Positions 18,469 through 27,626 are shown, counted from the first letter of the stretch. The stretch: DNA of 50,134 nucleotides from Paracoccaceae bacterium (GCA_002708925.1 PAPN01000048.1:1-50134); one strand, 5' to 3'. Program-made: numbers and translations. The notes: a model not told the origin generated them from the letters alone.

Positions 18469-19041
18469 ATGACCTCCAAAGACATGTTGACCGCCCTGGA
18501 CCTGCACCCCGTTGATCCTCTGCCCGAGGACACGGCGAAATATTTTGCCATCTGCGAGGAAAAACTGGGCCTGGTGCCCAACGTGCTGAAGGCGAACGCC
18601 TGCGACATCGAAATGCTGAACGCGTTCACCGCGCTCTATAACAAGATCATGCTGGCCGACAGCGGCCTGTCCAAACTGGAACGCGAGATGATCGCCGTCA
18701 CCGTGTCCTCGGAAAACAAGTGTTTCTACTGCCTGACGGCCCATGGCGCCGCCGGGCGCGAACTGTCCGGCGATCCCATTCTGGGCGAAATGCTGGTGAT
18801 GAACTATCGCGTCGCCGATCTGTCCCCGAAACAGCGCGCCATGCTGGATTTCAGCGTGTTGGTCACCAAGGCCAGCGCCACCATTCTGGAAAAGGACCGT
18901 CAGGCCCTGCGCGACGTCGGCTGGACAGACAAGGACATCTGGGACATCGCCAACACCGCCGCGTTTTATAACATGACAAACCGCGTGTCCTCGTCCCTGG
19001 ATATGCGCCCGAATACCGAGTACCACTCGCAATCCCGTTGA
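18469..19041 (+). CDS. AhpD-like peroxidase-related protein (carboxymuconolactone decarboxylase family)
   Basis: It has 190 residues of the all-helical AhpD fold. The redox CxxC is present in SENKCFYCLTAHG, with the upstream Glu (LEREMIAVTVSSENKC) and downstream His that relay protons in AhpD. It belongs to the group annotated as uncharacterised peroxidase-related enzymes. It may reduce peroxides with a thiol donor, which is inference from the motif. Its stop TGA shares one base with the ATG of the OmpA-like gene (TGATG). Confidence 0.9.
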   Translation: MTSKDMLTALDLHPVDPLPEDTAKYFAICEEKLGLVPNVLKANACDIEMLNAFTALYNKIMLADSGLSKLEREMIAVTVSSENKCFYCLTAHGAAGRELSGDPILGEMLVMNYRVADLSPKQRAMLDFSVLVTKASATILEKDRQALRDVGWTDKDIWDIANTAAFYNMTNRVSSSLDMRPNTEYHSQSR

Positions 19042-19958
19042 TGCTGCGCCCCTTCGCCCTTTTCTGCGCTTTGATGACGGCTCTGCCAGCCGGGGCGCTG
19101 TCGCTGGAATTGCCCGCAGCAGCCACCCCCCTGGCCGAAGAGATCAGCCCGATGGACAGCTATGCGCTGCCGCTGGGCCCGTTTCAGGACGGGGCCGTGC
19201 CGGTGCAGCCGCTTGAAGGCGAGATCACCCGGCAAAGCTGGCAGATTGCGGCGCAGGGGCTGACCTCTTTGCAACTGTTCGCCCCCTTGCGTGAACAGTT
19301 GCTAACCGAGGGCTACACCCTGCTGTTCGAATGCGGCGGCGAGGCCTGCGGCGGTTTCGATTTCCGGTTCGCAACCGAAGTCCTGCCCGCCCCTGACATG
19401 CATGTAGACCTGACAGATTTCCGGTTCCTGGCGGCCCGGCGCGGCAAGGACATGCACCTGACCTTACTGGTCAGCCGGACCGAAAACGCCGGTTTCGTGC
19501 AAATGATCCGTGTCGCGCAGACCCCGGCCAGGGCTGGCGTTCCTACCGTGCAGATCGCGACGCCCACCGCGCTGCCCGACACCGATCTAAGCGCGCAGCT
19601 GTCTCAGTTCGGTCATGTGGTTCTGTCGGATCTGGCCTTCGAGACGGGCTCTTCCGCGCTGTCGGGCGGCCCGTTTGCCTCGTTGCAGGCGCTGGCGGCC
19701 TTTCTGCGCGCGGATCCGTCCCGCCGGGTGGCTCTGGTCGGGCATACCGATACGGTTGGCACCCTGGAAAACAACGTGGCTTTGTCCAAGCGCCGGGCGG
19801 CGGCTGTCCTTGAGCGCCTGGCCACGGCGCATGACGTCCCCCGCGCGCAGATGGAGGCCCAGGGCATGGGCTATCTGTCGCCCGTCGCCCCGAACCAGAC
19901 AGATGCCGGCCGCGAGGCAAACCGCCGTGTCGAAGTGGTGCTGCTGAACACCGAATAA
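19041..19958 (+). CDS. OmpA family protein with secretion signal
   Basis: It has 305 residues. The N-terminus is a Sec signal peptide (FALFCALMTALPAGALS). An uncharacterised middle part holds two closely spaced Cys (FECGGEACGGFDF) that could form a disulfide. The C-terminal OmpA-like peptidoglycan-binding domain contains LAFETGSSALSGG, VALVGHTDTVGTLENN, LSKRRAAAV and the final REANRRVEVVLL. It is probably periplasmic and tethered to peptidoglycan. It is the last gene of the run starting at 17020. Confidence 0.92.
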   Translation: MLRPFALFCALMTALPAGALSLELPAAATPLAEEISPMDSYALPLGPFQDGAVPVQPLEGEITRQSWQIAAQGLTSLQLFAPLREQLLTEGYTLLFECGGEACGGFDFRFATEVLPAPDMHVDLTDFRFLAARRGKDMHLTLLVSRTENAGFVQMIRVAQTPARAGVPTVQIATPTALPDTDLSAQLSQFGHVVLSDLAFETGSSALSGGPFASLQALAAFLRADPSRRVALVGHTDTVGTLENNVALSKRRAAAVLERLATAHDVPRAQMEAQGMGYLSPVAPNQTDAGREANRRVEVVLLNTE

Positions 19959-19996
19959 ACCAAGGCCGGGGGGGGCGATTGCCCCACCCATGGCGT

Positions 19997-21256
19997 CTAA
20001 TTCCGGATCAGAATGGCCCGAAAATCGTTGACATTGGTGCCGGTCGGGCCCGGTTCGAACAACGCTCCGATTGCCTGAAACGCGGTCCAGGCATCATTGC
20101 CAGCCAATGCCTGCGCCGGGTCAATCCCGGCCCGACGCATCGCGGCAGCAGACGCGCCATCGGCAAAAGCACCCGCATTTTCCTCGGACCCGTCAATCCC
20201 GTCAGTATCCGCAGCCAAAGCCGTTATCCCCTCCGCCCCGTCAATTTCCCGCGCCAGAGACAACAGGAACTCTGAATTCCGCCCGCCTTTGCCCGATCCG
20301 CGCAGGGTAACCGTGGTTTCCCCCCCCGAAAGCAATAGAACAGGCGGCGCGAAGGGGCGCGACTTCATGGCCACCTCGCGGGCAATGGCCGCGTGAACCT
20401 TGGCCACCTCGCGGGCTTCTCCCTCGATCGCATCGGACAGGATTGCCGCAGGGATACCCTGGGATTCGGCCAGTGCCGCCGCGGCCTCAAGCGATTTGGC
20501 CGCCGAGGCAATCACATGGGTTTCATTGCGCTGAAACGCCAGCGCATCAGGGGCGGGCGCATCCTGAGCAGCATCGCGCAGAAAGGCGGCAATCCGGGCG
20601 GGCAGCTGTATGCCGTAATCGCGCACCGCCGCCAGGGCCTCGGCCCGGCCCACCGCATCCGGCACCGTCGGCCCCGAAGCCACCTGCGCCGGATCGTCCC
20701 CCGGCACATCCGACACGATCAGGCTGACCACACGCGCGGGCGCGGCGGCGGCGGCCAGCCGTCCGCCCTTGATCCGGCTGACCTGTTTGCGCACCGCATT
20801 CATCGCGCCGATGGGCGCCCCGCTGGCCAGCAGTGCCTCGTTCAGCGCGATCTCATCCGCCAGGGTCAGCCCCTCGGCCGGCGCGGCCAGCAAAGCCGAG
20901 CCCCCACCACAGATCAGAGCCACCACCAGATCGTCCGCACCAAGCCCCGAAACCGCGGAAAACAGCGCCTCGGAGGCAGCGAGTCCCGCCTCATCGGGGA
21001 CAGGATGCGCGGCCTCTAGCACGCGCACATCGCGGCACGCACAGCCATAGCCGTACCGCGTGACAACCCCCCCCTCCAGCGGCCCCTGCCATAGTTGCTC
21101 GAACGCGGCGGCCAGTTGCGCCGCGCCCTTGCCCGCCCCGATCACAACCGTGCGCCCCTTCGGAGCTGCGGGCAAATGCGCCGCCAAAGCCCGCGCAGGA
21201 TCCGCCGCCTGAATGGCCGCATCAAACAATTGGGTCAGGAAATCTTGGTCAGTCAT
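19997..21256 (-). CDS. Glycerate 2-kinase, MOFRL (GckA/TtuD) family
   Basis: Phosphorylates D-glycerate to 2-phosphoglycerate, feeding C2/C3 acid degradation into glycolysis. It has 419 residues. The N-terminal domain opens with [18 protein letters not shown] and has [11 protein letters not shown]. The MOFRL domain contains [42 protein letters not shown] and the end TGTNVNDF. The ATG at 21256 has GGAG 5 bases upstream; the in-frame upstream extension is rejected. It is divergent from the aminotransferase. A link to that gene (glyoxylate or pyruvate metabolism) is possible but unproven. Confidence 0.92.
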   Translation of the reverse strand: MTDQDFLTQLFDAAIQAADPARALAAHLPAAPKGRTVVIGAGKGAAQLAAAFEQLWQGPLEGGVVTRYGYGCACRDVRVLEAAHPVPDEAGLAASEALFSAVSGLGADDLVVALICGGGSALLAAPAEGLTLADEIALNEALLASGAPIGAMNAVRKQVSRIKGGRLAAAAAPARVVSLIVSDVPGDDPAQVASGPTVPDAVGRAEALAAVRDYGIQLPARIAAFLRDAAQDAPAPDALAFQRNETHVIASAAKSLEAAAALAESQGIPAAILSDAIEGEAREVAKVHAAIAREVAMKSRPFAPPVLLLSGGETTVTLRGSGKGGRNSEFLLSLAREIDGAEGITALAADTDGIDGSEENAGAFADGASAAAMRRAGIDPAQALAGNDAWTAFQAIGALFEPGPTGTNVNDFRAILIRN

Positions 21257-21531
21257 AGGCGCTCCGGGTTCTGAGGCCAACAGACCGCGAGAGCCCCGCA
21301 ACCGCAAGCCCCTTTGCACAAGTCCCGGTGTCTGGAGCGCCTCTGCCGGGGGGCTGTCGGGGGCTCTGGCCCGGCTGCTCAAATTCTACGCAGGCGGCGA
21401 GGAAACTGCGCGCCAGAGATCTGGACATATAGAACATGCCATCTGGACATATTCCAAATCCCCCGATCAAGTGTGTAATGCCCGCATCTTTTGCGCTACG
21501 GCGCACCCTTCTTGCATCGGAGCATATCGAA
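21257..21531. other. 275-base divergent spacer between glycerate kinase and aminotransferase
   Basis: Holds the 5' regions of both genes. The only strong pattern is the pair of 12-base direct repeats at 21419-21452, listed separately. No gene is supported in it. Confidence 0.5.
21419..21452 (+). promoter_or_regulatory. Tandem direct repeat, probable TauR/MocR binding site
   Basis: ATCTGGACATAT occurs at 21419-21430 and again, identical, at 21441-21452, a 22-bp period (two helical turns). The last base lies 79 bases before the aminotransferase ATG. From memory, TauR of Rhodobacter capsulatus binds direct repeats near CTGGACYTAA upstream of taurine genes. The core CTGGAC is identical here. Confidence 0.7.
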
Positions 21532-22929
21532 ATGGACGGCACTCTGGAAAACGATATCCGCGCGGTGGTGGACGCCGACCGCGCTCATGTCTGGCACCAC
21601 CTGACCCAGCACAAACCCTTTGAAACCGCAGACCCGCGCATCATCATCGAGGGCAAGGGAATGCGTGTCTGGGATCAGAACGGCAAGGAATACCTGGACG
21701 CCGTGTCCGGCGGGGTCTGGACGGTGAATGTGGGCTACGGCCGTGAACAGATCGCCGATGCCGTGCGCGATCAGATCATGAAGCTGTGCTATTTCGCGCA
21801 ATCTGCCGGCTCGGTCCCCGGATCGCAATTCGCCGAAAAGCTGATCGAGAAGATGCCAGGGCTTAGCCGCGTCTACTATACCAACTCGGGGTCCGAGGCC
21901 AACGAGAAGGCCTTCAAGATGATCCGCCAGATCGCGCATAAGAAATACGGCGGTAAAAAGCACAAGATCCTGTACCGCGACCGCGATTATCACGGCGGCA
22001 CCCTGGCCACCATGTCAGCGGGCGGGCAGGACGAACGCGGGATGCAATACGGCCCCTTTGCCCCCGGTTTCGTGCGCGTGCCGCACTGCATGGAATACCG
22101 CAAGGAAGAGCTGGGGCTGGGCCATCTGTCGGGCCGCGAATTCGGCATTGCCGCCGCCAATCTGATCGAGGACGTCATCCTGCGCGAAGGCCCCGACACG
22201 ATCGGCGGCCTGTGCCTGGAACCTGTCACCGCTGGTGGCGGCGTCATCACCCCGCCCGAAGGGTACTGGGAACGCGTACAGGAGATCTGCAAGAAATACG
22301 ACATCCTGCTGCATATTGACGAGGTCGTCTGCGGCATCGGGCGCACCGGCACGCACTGGTTTGGCTATCAGCACTACGGCATCAAACCCGATTTCGTAAC
22401 CATGGCCAAGGGCGTGGCCAGCGGCTATGCGGCCATCGCCATCTGCGTGACCACCGAAGAGGTGTTCGAGATGTTCAAATCCGACCCCACCGACAAGCTG
22501 GACCATTTCCGCGATATTTCCACCTTCGGGGGCTGCACGGCAGGCCCTGCCGCCGCGCTGGAAAATATGAAAATCATCGAGGACGAACACCTGCTGGACA
22601 ACTGCACCCAGATGGGCGCGCGCCTGATGGCCAATTTCGAGGCGCTGAAGGAAAAGCACGAAATCATCGGCGATGTGCGCGGCCTGGGGCTGTTTCAGGG
22701 GATCGAACTGGTAAAGGACCGCACGACCAAGGAACCCGTGTCCGAACAGGACATTGCCGCCGTGGTGGCCGAATGCGGGGCGAATGGCGTGATCATCGGG
22801 GCGGCGAACCGCTCGGTTCCGGAACGCAATAATGCGCTTTATTTCTCGCCCGCGCTGATCGTCACGCCGCAGGACATCGACCTGATCAGCGAGACGGTAG
22901 ACAAGGCGCTGACAAAGATCTTCGGCTGA
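21532..22929 (+). CDS. tpa: Class III aminotransferase, probable taurine--pyruvate aminotransferase
   Basis: PLP enzyme expected to move the amino group of taurine to pyruvate, giving sulfoacetaldehyde and alanine. It has 465 residues, the size of Tpa. Motifs are the SGGVWTVNVGYGR entry, NSGSEANEKAFKMIRQ for PLP phosphate, HIDEVVCGIGRTG with the PLP-ring Asp, and the Schiff-base Lys K293 in VTMAKGVASGY. The chosen ATG has GGAG 9 bases upstream; the longer frame back to 21436 would translate the operator. The Tpa call rests on overall resemblance plus the TauR-like repeats. Other omega-aminotransferases are possible. Sulfoacetaldehyde acetyltransferase (Xsc) and the taurine transporter are not in the window. 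Confidence 0.75.
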   Translation: MDGTLENDIRAVVDADRAHVWHHLTQHKPFETADPRIIIEGKGMRVWDQNGKEYLDAVSGGVWTVNVGYGREQIADAVRDQIMKLCYFAQSAGSVPGSQFAEKLIEKMPGLSRVYYTNSGSEANEKAFKMIRQIAHKKYGGKKHKILYRDRDYHGGTLATMSAGGQDERGMQYGPFAPGFVRVPHCMEYRKEELGLGHLSGREFGIAAANLIEDVILREGPDTIGGLCLEPVTAGGGVITPPEGYWERVQEICKKYDILLHIDEVVCGIGRTGTHWFGYQHYGIKPDFVTMAKGVASGYAAIAICVTTEEVFEMFKSDPTDKLDHFRDISTFGGCTAGPAAALENMKIIEDEHLLDNCTQMGARLMANFEALKEKHEIIGDVRGLGLFQGIELVKDRTTKEPVSEQDIAAVVAECGANGVIIGAANRSVPERNNALYFSPALIVTPQDIDLISETVDKALTKIFG

Positions 22930-22958
22930 CGCCGCTTCGCCGCACACATGCCTGAAAG

Positions 22959-22983
22959 GGCCGGAGGCAGCTCCGGCCTTTTG
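22959..22983 (+). terminator. Rho-independent terminator after the aminotransferase
   Basis: Perfect 8-bp stem GGCCGGAG / CTCCGGCC with a 4-base GCAG loop, followed by TTTTG. It lies 29 bases after the stop codon, between convergent genes. Confidence 0.85.
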
Positions 22984-23054
22984 CATTTCGAATGCCGCCC
23001 GGTTCGCAAAACCGGCCCCTACCCGGCACCGGAAATCCCGCGTCCTCTGCGGGG

Positions 23055-23942
23055 CTACTCGGCCCGGTCAATCAGCTCTACCAACGCGGTCAACATCCGG
23101 TTCAGCGGAACGGACAGGCCGTGTTTCTCTGCGCGCCGGACAATCTCTGCGTTCAGAAAACCGATCTCGGTCGGGCGGCCACGCATGATATCCTGCGCGG
23201 TCGAGGAAAACTGCCCCGGCATCCAGTCCGGCACGCCTTTGACCGTCGGGATGGTGTCTGCGGGAATCCGTATGTCCTCGGCCTGTGCGACAGCCAGACA
23301 TTCGGCCACGATATCGTCCAGCAGCCGGGGAATGCCGTCGCCCGCATAAAGCGGCCCATAGGGCAAACGCGTCACCGCAGAGAGAGCATTATAAGCGCAA
23401 TTCACCACCAGCTTGCCCCAAAGCAGCCCCATCACATCCTCTGAAACCTGCGTTTCAATACCGGCGTCCTGCAAAATCGCGGCAGCCCCGGCCGCCCTGT
23501 CACCACCGATCGCCAGATCGCCGCGTCCCTGGTGCTTGACCACCCCTGGCGCGGCCATGCCGCTGGCCACATACACAACCGAGGCAATGACAGAATGCCC
23601 GGTTGCCTGCGCCAGGGTCTCGGGGTTGGAAATGCCGTTCTGCAAGCTCAGCAACATCGCATCGGGGCTCAGGAAGGGCGCAATCTGGCGTCCGGCGGCG
23701 GCTGTATCCCCCGATTTGACGCAGAACAGCACCATCTCGGCGCCGGTTATCGCGTCCGGCCGGTCCGAGGCCTGCACCCTGCACACATGCTGCTGCCCCG
23801 CCTTATCCAGAATCAGACCATCCGCGCGCACGGCCTGAACCAGCGCCGGGCGGCCGATCAGCACCACCTCATGCCCCGCCATGGACAGCATCGCCCCATA
23901 GTAACACCCAACGGCCCCGGCCCCCATAATCGCAATCTTCAC
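23055..23942 (-). CDS. Ketopantoate reductase family protein (2-dehydropantoate 2-reductase)
   Basis: NADPH-dependent reductase of the ApbA/PanE family, classically giving pantoate for coenzyme A synthesis. It has 295 residues. The N-terminal Rossmann loop is IMGAGAVGCYYGAML, with VLFCVKSGDT next. The C-terminal domain has the catalytic Lys in GLLWGKLVVNCAYNALSAVT. The GTG start at 23942 has a perfect AGGAGG 6 bases upstream, so I prefer it to the longer frame. It faces the aminotransferase tail-to-tail and is divergent from the MocR regulator. Several paralogues usually occur, so the substrate may not be ketopantoate. Confidence 0.88.
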   Translation of the reverse strand: MKIAIMGAGAVGCYYGAMLSMAGHEVVLIGRPALVQAVRADGLILDKAGQQHVCRVQASDRPDAITGAEMVLFCVKSGDTAAAGRQIAPFLSPDAMLLSLQNGISNPETLAQATGHSVIASVVYVASGMAAPGVVKHQGRGDLAIGGDRAAGAAAILQDAGIETQVSEDVMGLLWGKLVVNCAYNALSAVTRLPYGPLYAGDGIPRLLDDIVAECLAVAQAEDIRIPADTIPTVKGVPDWMPGQFSSTAQDIMRGRPTEIGFLNAEIVRRAEKHGLSVPLNRMLTALVELIDRAE

Positions 23943-23993
23943 GGCGTCCTCCTGTTTTGCAAGACTGTGCCGCAACCGCTGCCGCTTGTCACG

Positions 23994-24019
23994 CCAGATT
24001 GCCCTGCCGATAAGTCCAG
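23994..24019 (-). promoter_or_regulatory. Possible MocR/TauR autoregulatory site
   Basis: On the minus strand CTGGACTTAT begins at 24019 and a weaker CTGGCGTGAC begins at 23997, exactly 22 bases apart. This is the same period as the perfect repeats before the aminotransferase. It lies 15 bases before the regulator ATG and between two divergent genes. Confidence 0.5.
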
Positions 24020-24033
24020 TTTAGGCTGACCCC

Positions 24034-25497
24034 ATGACCATTTCGGCGGATACGTTTTTCCTGGACCCACTGGCGCAGGGCACATTGCAGGCGCAGATTC
24101 AGCAGATGATCGCGCAGGGGATTCTCTCGGGGCAGATCACACGCGGCGAGAAGCTGCCCTCCTCGCGTGGGCTGGCCAAACACCTGGGCGTCAGCCGTAT
24201 CACCGTGACCCTGGCCTATACCGAGCTGGTCGCCAATGACTATCTGACAGCGCGCGGACGGTCGGGCTACTATGTCTCGGATACCGCGCCCGAGCCCCCC
24301 GCACAGCCGCCAACCATCACCCGGCGCGACGCCGTGGACTGGAGCCGCGCCATCGGCCAGAAATTCACCGGAGGCGCCACGCCCGAGCGCCCCAAAGACT
24401 GGTCGCAGTTCAAGTTTCCCTTCATCTACGGACAGACGGACCCGGCGCTGTTCGATCATGCAAACTGGCGCCTTTGCGCCCTTAAGGCATTGGGGCAAAA
24501 GGATTTCACCTCTCTGACCACAGATTATTACGATCGGGACGATCCCAAGCTGATCGAGTTTATCCTGCGTCACAGCCTGCCCCGGCGCGGGATCGTGGCC
24601 CGCCCCCAAGAGGTACTGCTGACCCTGGGCGCGCAGAATGCGCTGTGGCTGGCCGCGCAGGTGCTGCTGACGCAAAGACGCGTGGCCGCCGTGGAAAACC
24701 CCTGCTATCCGGCGCTGCGCGATATCCTGACGCAATCGCGCTGCCACATGCGCCCGGTGGATGTCGATCAGCGCGGGCTGCCTCCGCAGAATATTCCCCA
24801 GGCGGACGTGATTTTCACCACGCCGTCGCATCAATGTCCGACCGCCGCCACCATGCCGCTGGAGCGCCGCCATGCCCTGCTGCAACGGGCGCGCGAAATG
24901 GATGCCCTGATCGTCGAGGACGACTATGAATTCGAGATGTCCTTTCTGTCCAAACCCTCTCCGGCCCTGAAATCGCTGGATGAGGACGGGCGGGTGATCT
25001 ATGTCGGCAGCTTCTCGAAATCGCTGTTTCCGGGGCTTCGGCTGGGCTATCTGGTCGGATCCGAGGCCTTCATCCGCGAGGCCCGCGCCCTGCGTGCCAG
25101 CGTGCTGCGCCATCCGCCCGGACATATCCAGCGCACAGCGGCCTATTTTCTGTCGCTTGGGCACTACGACGCGCAGATCCACCGGATGGGCACGATACTG
25201 GCGCAGCGCCGTCAGGTGATGGAACAGGCGCTGCATGAACACGGGCTGGAAATCGCGGGCAGCGGCACTTTTGGAGGCTCATCCATCTGGATGCGGGCCC
25301 CCGCCGGCGTCGATACCCGCCACCTGACCCGACAGTTGATGGATCGGGGCGTGCTGATCGAGGCAGGGGAGCATTTCTTTCCAACCGGCACACCGCCACC
25401 GAATTTCTATCGGCTTGCCTATTCCTCGATCCCGTCCGAACGCATCCCCGAGGGCATTTCAAGGATCGCCCAGGCCCTGACCCGGCTGCATGGTTAA
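24034..25497 (+). CDS. MocR-type regulator (GntR winged helix fused to aminotransferase fold), TauR-like
   Basis: Transcription factor that senses an amine or PLP adduct. It has 487 residues. The N-terminal GntR winged helix has GEKLPSSRGLAKHLGVSRIT and VANDYLTARGRSGYYV. A linker leads to a fold-type I aminotransferase domain, with DALIVEDDYEFEM and the PLP Lys K329 in GSFSKSLFPGLRLGY. TauR of Rhodobacter activates taurine genes with this architecture. The matching direct repeats before the aminotransferase and before this gene support a TauR-like role. It could also control the pta-ackA pair immediately downstream. Confidence 0.88.
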   Translation: MTISADTFFLDPLAQGTLQAQIQQMIAQGILSGQITRGEKLPSSRGLAKHLGVSRITVTLAYTELVANDYLTARGRSGYYVSDTAPEPPAQPPTITRRDAVDWSRAIGQKFTGGATPERPKDWSQFKFPFIYGQTDPALFDHANWRLCALKALGQKDFTSLTTDYYDRDDPKLIEFILRHSLPRRGIVARPQEVLLTLGAQNALWLAAQVLLTQRRVAAVENPCYPALRDILTQSRCHMRPVDVDQRGLPPQNIPQADVIFTTPSHQCPTAATMPLERRHALLQRAREMDALIVEDDYEFEMSFLSKPSPALKSLDEDGRVIYVGSFSKSLFPGLRLGYLVGSEAFIREARALRASVLRHPPGHIQRTAAYFLSLGHYDAQIHRMGTILAQRRQVMEQALHEHGLEIAGSGTFGGSSIWMRAPAGVDTRHLTRQLMDRGVLIEAGEHFFPTGTPPPNFYRLAYSSIPSERIPEGISRIAQALTRLHG

Positions 25498-25521
25498 TCG
25501 GCAGGCACCCCCCATAATACA

Positions 25522-25554
25522 GTGTCCGCTACGACACCTCTGGCGCAATGACAC
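25522..25554 (+). promoter_or_regulatory. GTGTC/GACAC inverted repeat before pta-ackA
   Basis: GTGTC-N6-GACAC at 25522-25537 and a further GACAC at 25550-25554, in the 117-base gap upstream of the phosphate acetyltransferase. It does not match the CTGGAC repeats. Candidate operator of an unknown regulator; weak evidence. Confidence 0.3.
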
Positions 25555-25614
25555 AGGTTTGTTACCCTGACCGCTCATTTCAGAAGTTGCCCGGCGCAGC
25601 GAAAGGTCAATTGA

Positions 25615-26565
25615 ATGCAGCTTACCGTCCGTGATCCATTTCCGTTTCTGTCCCCGATCTCGGCCAAAGCGCCGCAAAGATTGCTGGACCAGGCCCACGA
25701 TCTGCCCAAACCCCGCGTTGCGCTGGTGAATGCCGGCTCGGTCAACGCGCTGGAGGGCATCCGCGAGGCCGCAGAACTGGGCCTGGCGGACCCGGTGTTG
25801 ATTGGCGACATTGAAAAAATCAAAGCAACCGCGGACGAGATCGAATGGGATATTTCCCAGTTGCCCCAGATCGACGCCCCGCACGCCACCGCCGCCCCCA
25901 AAGCCGCAGAACTGGCCCGCAATGGCCAGGTGCAGGCGATCATGAAAGGACAGATTCATACCTCGACCTTCCTAAAGGGGCTGTTGCCGTCCTCGGCGGG
26001 GCTGCGCGCACCGGGCACGCGCTGCGGACATGTGTTTCACATCACCACGCCGACCTCGGACCGGCCCCTGCTGATGACGGATGGCGCGCTGAATGTGGAT
26101 CCGGATGTGGAAACCCGCAAGGAATGCCTGAAACATGCGGTCAAACTGGCGCATCAGCTGGGCATCAAGGAACCCAAGGCCGGCATTCTGTCCGCCACCG
26201 AGGATCCGATCCCGTCGCTGCCAAACTCGGTCGAGGCGCGCGAGATTGCCGATTGGGCCAAAACCGCCCTGCCCCATTGCACCGTCAGCGGCCCCATGGC
26301 GATGGATCTGATCCTGTCCAAAGAGGCCGCGCTGGCCAAGGGGTTCGATTCGCCGGTCAGCGGGGATGCGGACATCATCCTCAGCCCCAATATCACCACC
26401 GCGAATGCCCTGTTCAAACTGATGGTCCTGGGCATGGGCTGCTGCGCGGCGGGGCTGGTGCTGGGGGCAAAAGTGCCGATCCTTTTGACCTCGCGCGCGC
26501 AGGCGGCCCCGGCACGGATTGCCTCGGCCGCGCTGGGGGTCATCGCCGCCGGAGCACCGGAATGA
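25615..26565 (+). CDS. pta: Phosphate acetyltransferase (PTA/PTB family, short form)
   Basis: Interconverts acetyl-CoA and acetyl phosphate (or butyryl homologues). It has 316 residues, a single PTA_PTB domain without the N-terminal MaoC hydratase domain of longer bifunctional-annotated relatives. Features are RVALVNAGSVNALEGIREAAELG, the substrate region MKGQIHTSTFLKGLL, SGPMAMDLILSKEAA, and PNITTANALFKLMV. It overlaps the acetate kinase by 4 bases. In taurine degradation Pta follows Xsc, which forms acetyl phosphate. The position after a TauR-like gene fits that use, but ordinary acetate overflow is as likely. Confidence 0.88.
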   Translation: MQLTVRDPFPFLSPISAKAPQRLLDQAHDLPKPRVALVNAGSVNALEGIREAAELGLADPVLIGDIEKIKATADEIEWDISQLPQIDAPHATAAPKAAELARNGQVQAIMKGQIHTSTFLKGLLPSSAGLRAPGTRCGHVFHITTPTSDRPLLMTDGALNVDPDVETRKECLKHAVKLAHQLGIKEPKAGILSATEDPIPSLPNSVEAREIADWAKTALPHCTVSGPMAMDLILSKEAALAKGFDSPVSGDADIILSPNITTANALFKLMVLGMGCCAAGLVLGAKVPILLTSRAQAAPARIASAALGVIAAGAPE

Positions 26566-27626
26566 TCCTGGTTGTGAATGCGGGGTCCAGCTCGATCAAG
26601 ATCGAGCTGTTCGATATGGGCCTGACCGCCATCCTTGAGGGCAAAGTCACCGAGATCGGCGGCAATGCCAGAATCAAACTGGGCGCGCTGGACCAGCCGG
26701 TCTACGCCCCCGATCACAAGGCCGCGTTCAAATCCATTCTGGAAGCGCTGAGCGCACAGGGCCATCCCGCCAGCGCCATGCAGGCCGCCGCGCACCGGAT
26801 CGTCCATGGCGGCCCCGATCTGCACGCCCCGGTACATCTGACGCCCCGGATCATGCAGCAGGTCGCGGGTTACAACCATTTGGCTCCGCTCCATAATCCG
26901 CATAATCTATCTGCTATTCAGGCGCTGGCCGAACTGGTGCCGGACCTGCCGCAATACGCCAGTTTCGACACTGCCTTTCATGCGGGGCATTCCGATCTGG
27001 TCACCACCTATGCCATTCCCAAATCCGAACGGGACAAGGGCATTCGCCGCTATGGGTTTCACGGGCTCAGCTATGCCAGCCTGGTCGAGAAACTGGGCCA
27101 CGCCCTGCCGCGCCGCATGTTGGCGCTGCATCTGGGCAATGGCTCGTCCCTATGCGCGATCAAAGACGGCGCATCCGTGGCCAGTTCCATGGGCTATTCC
27201 CCAGTCGAGGGGCTGGTGATGGGCACCCGTCCCGGTGCCTTCGATTCCATGGCCGTGCTGCGCATGGTCGAAGATCACGGCACAGACGAAACCCTGCGCC
27301 TGCTGAACAAGGAAAGCGGGCTGAAGGGGCTGGGCGGGACAAATAACATGATCGAGCTGCTGGCCTCGGACCGTGCCGAAGCGGCATTCGCAATCGAGCA
27401 TTACTGCTATTGGGCGGCGCGTCAGGCAGGTTCGGCGATTGTGGCGATGGGCGGCGTGGACGCCATCGCCTTTACCGGCGGGATCGGCGAAAACGCCGCG
27501 CCGATCCGCAGCCGCATCTTGCAACATCTGGATTTTCTGGGGGATCTGCCGGTGCATATCGTCCCCGCGGACGAAGAGCGCCAGATCGCCCGCGATGCCC
27601 TGCGGCTGATGAAAGCCGCCACCTAA
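26562..27626 (+). CDS. ackA: Acetate/propionate kinase family protein, short
   Basis: Transfers phosphate between acetyl phosphate and ADP. It has 354 residues, shorter than E. coli AckA (400), but both ends are complete. Motifs in order are VNAGSSSIK with the metal Asn and Ser, HRIVHGG with the substrate Arg, the catalytic Asp in SFDTAFH, HGLSYASL, HLGNGSSLCAI and the C-terminal FTGGIGENAAPIR. The size difference is spread internally, so this is not a truncation. It is translationally coupled to pta, which makes an acetyl-CoA/acetate switch. Confidence 0.9.
   Translation: MILVVNAGSSSIKIELFDMGLTAILEGKVTEIGGNARIKLGALDQPVYAPDHKAAFKSILEALSAQGHPASAMQAAAHRIVHGGPDLHAPVHLTPRIMQQVAGYNHLAPLHNPHNLSAIQALAELVPDLPQYASFDTAFHAGHSDLVTTYAIPKSERDKGIRRYGFHGLSYASLVEKLGHALPRRMLALHLGNGSSLCAIKDGASVASSMGYSPVEGLVMGTRPGAFDSMAVLRMVEDHGTDETLRLLNKESGLKGLGGTNNMIELLASDRAEAAFAIEHYCYWAARQAGSAIVAMGGVDAIAFTGGIGENAAPIRSRILQHLDFLGDLPVHIVPADEERQIARDALRLMKAAT

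Noticed and set aside
26562..27626. Acetate kinase as a truncated pseudogene (354 versus about 400 residues)
   Set aside because: Both termini and every active-site motif are present, so it is a naturally short member.
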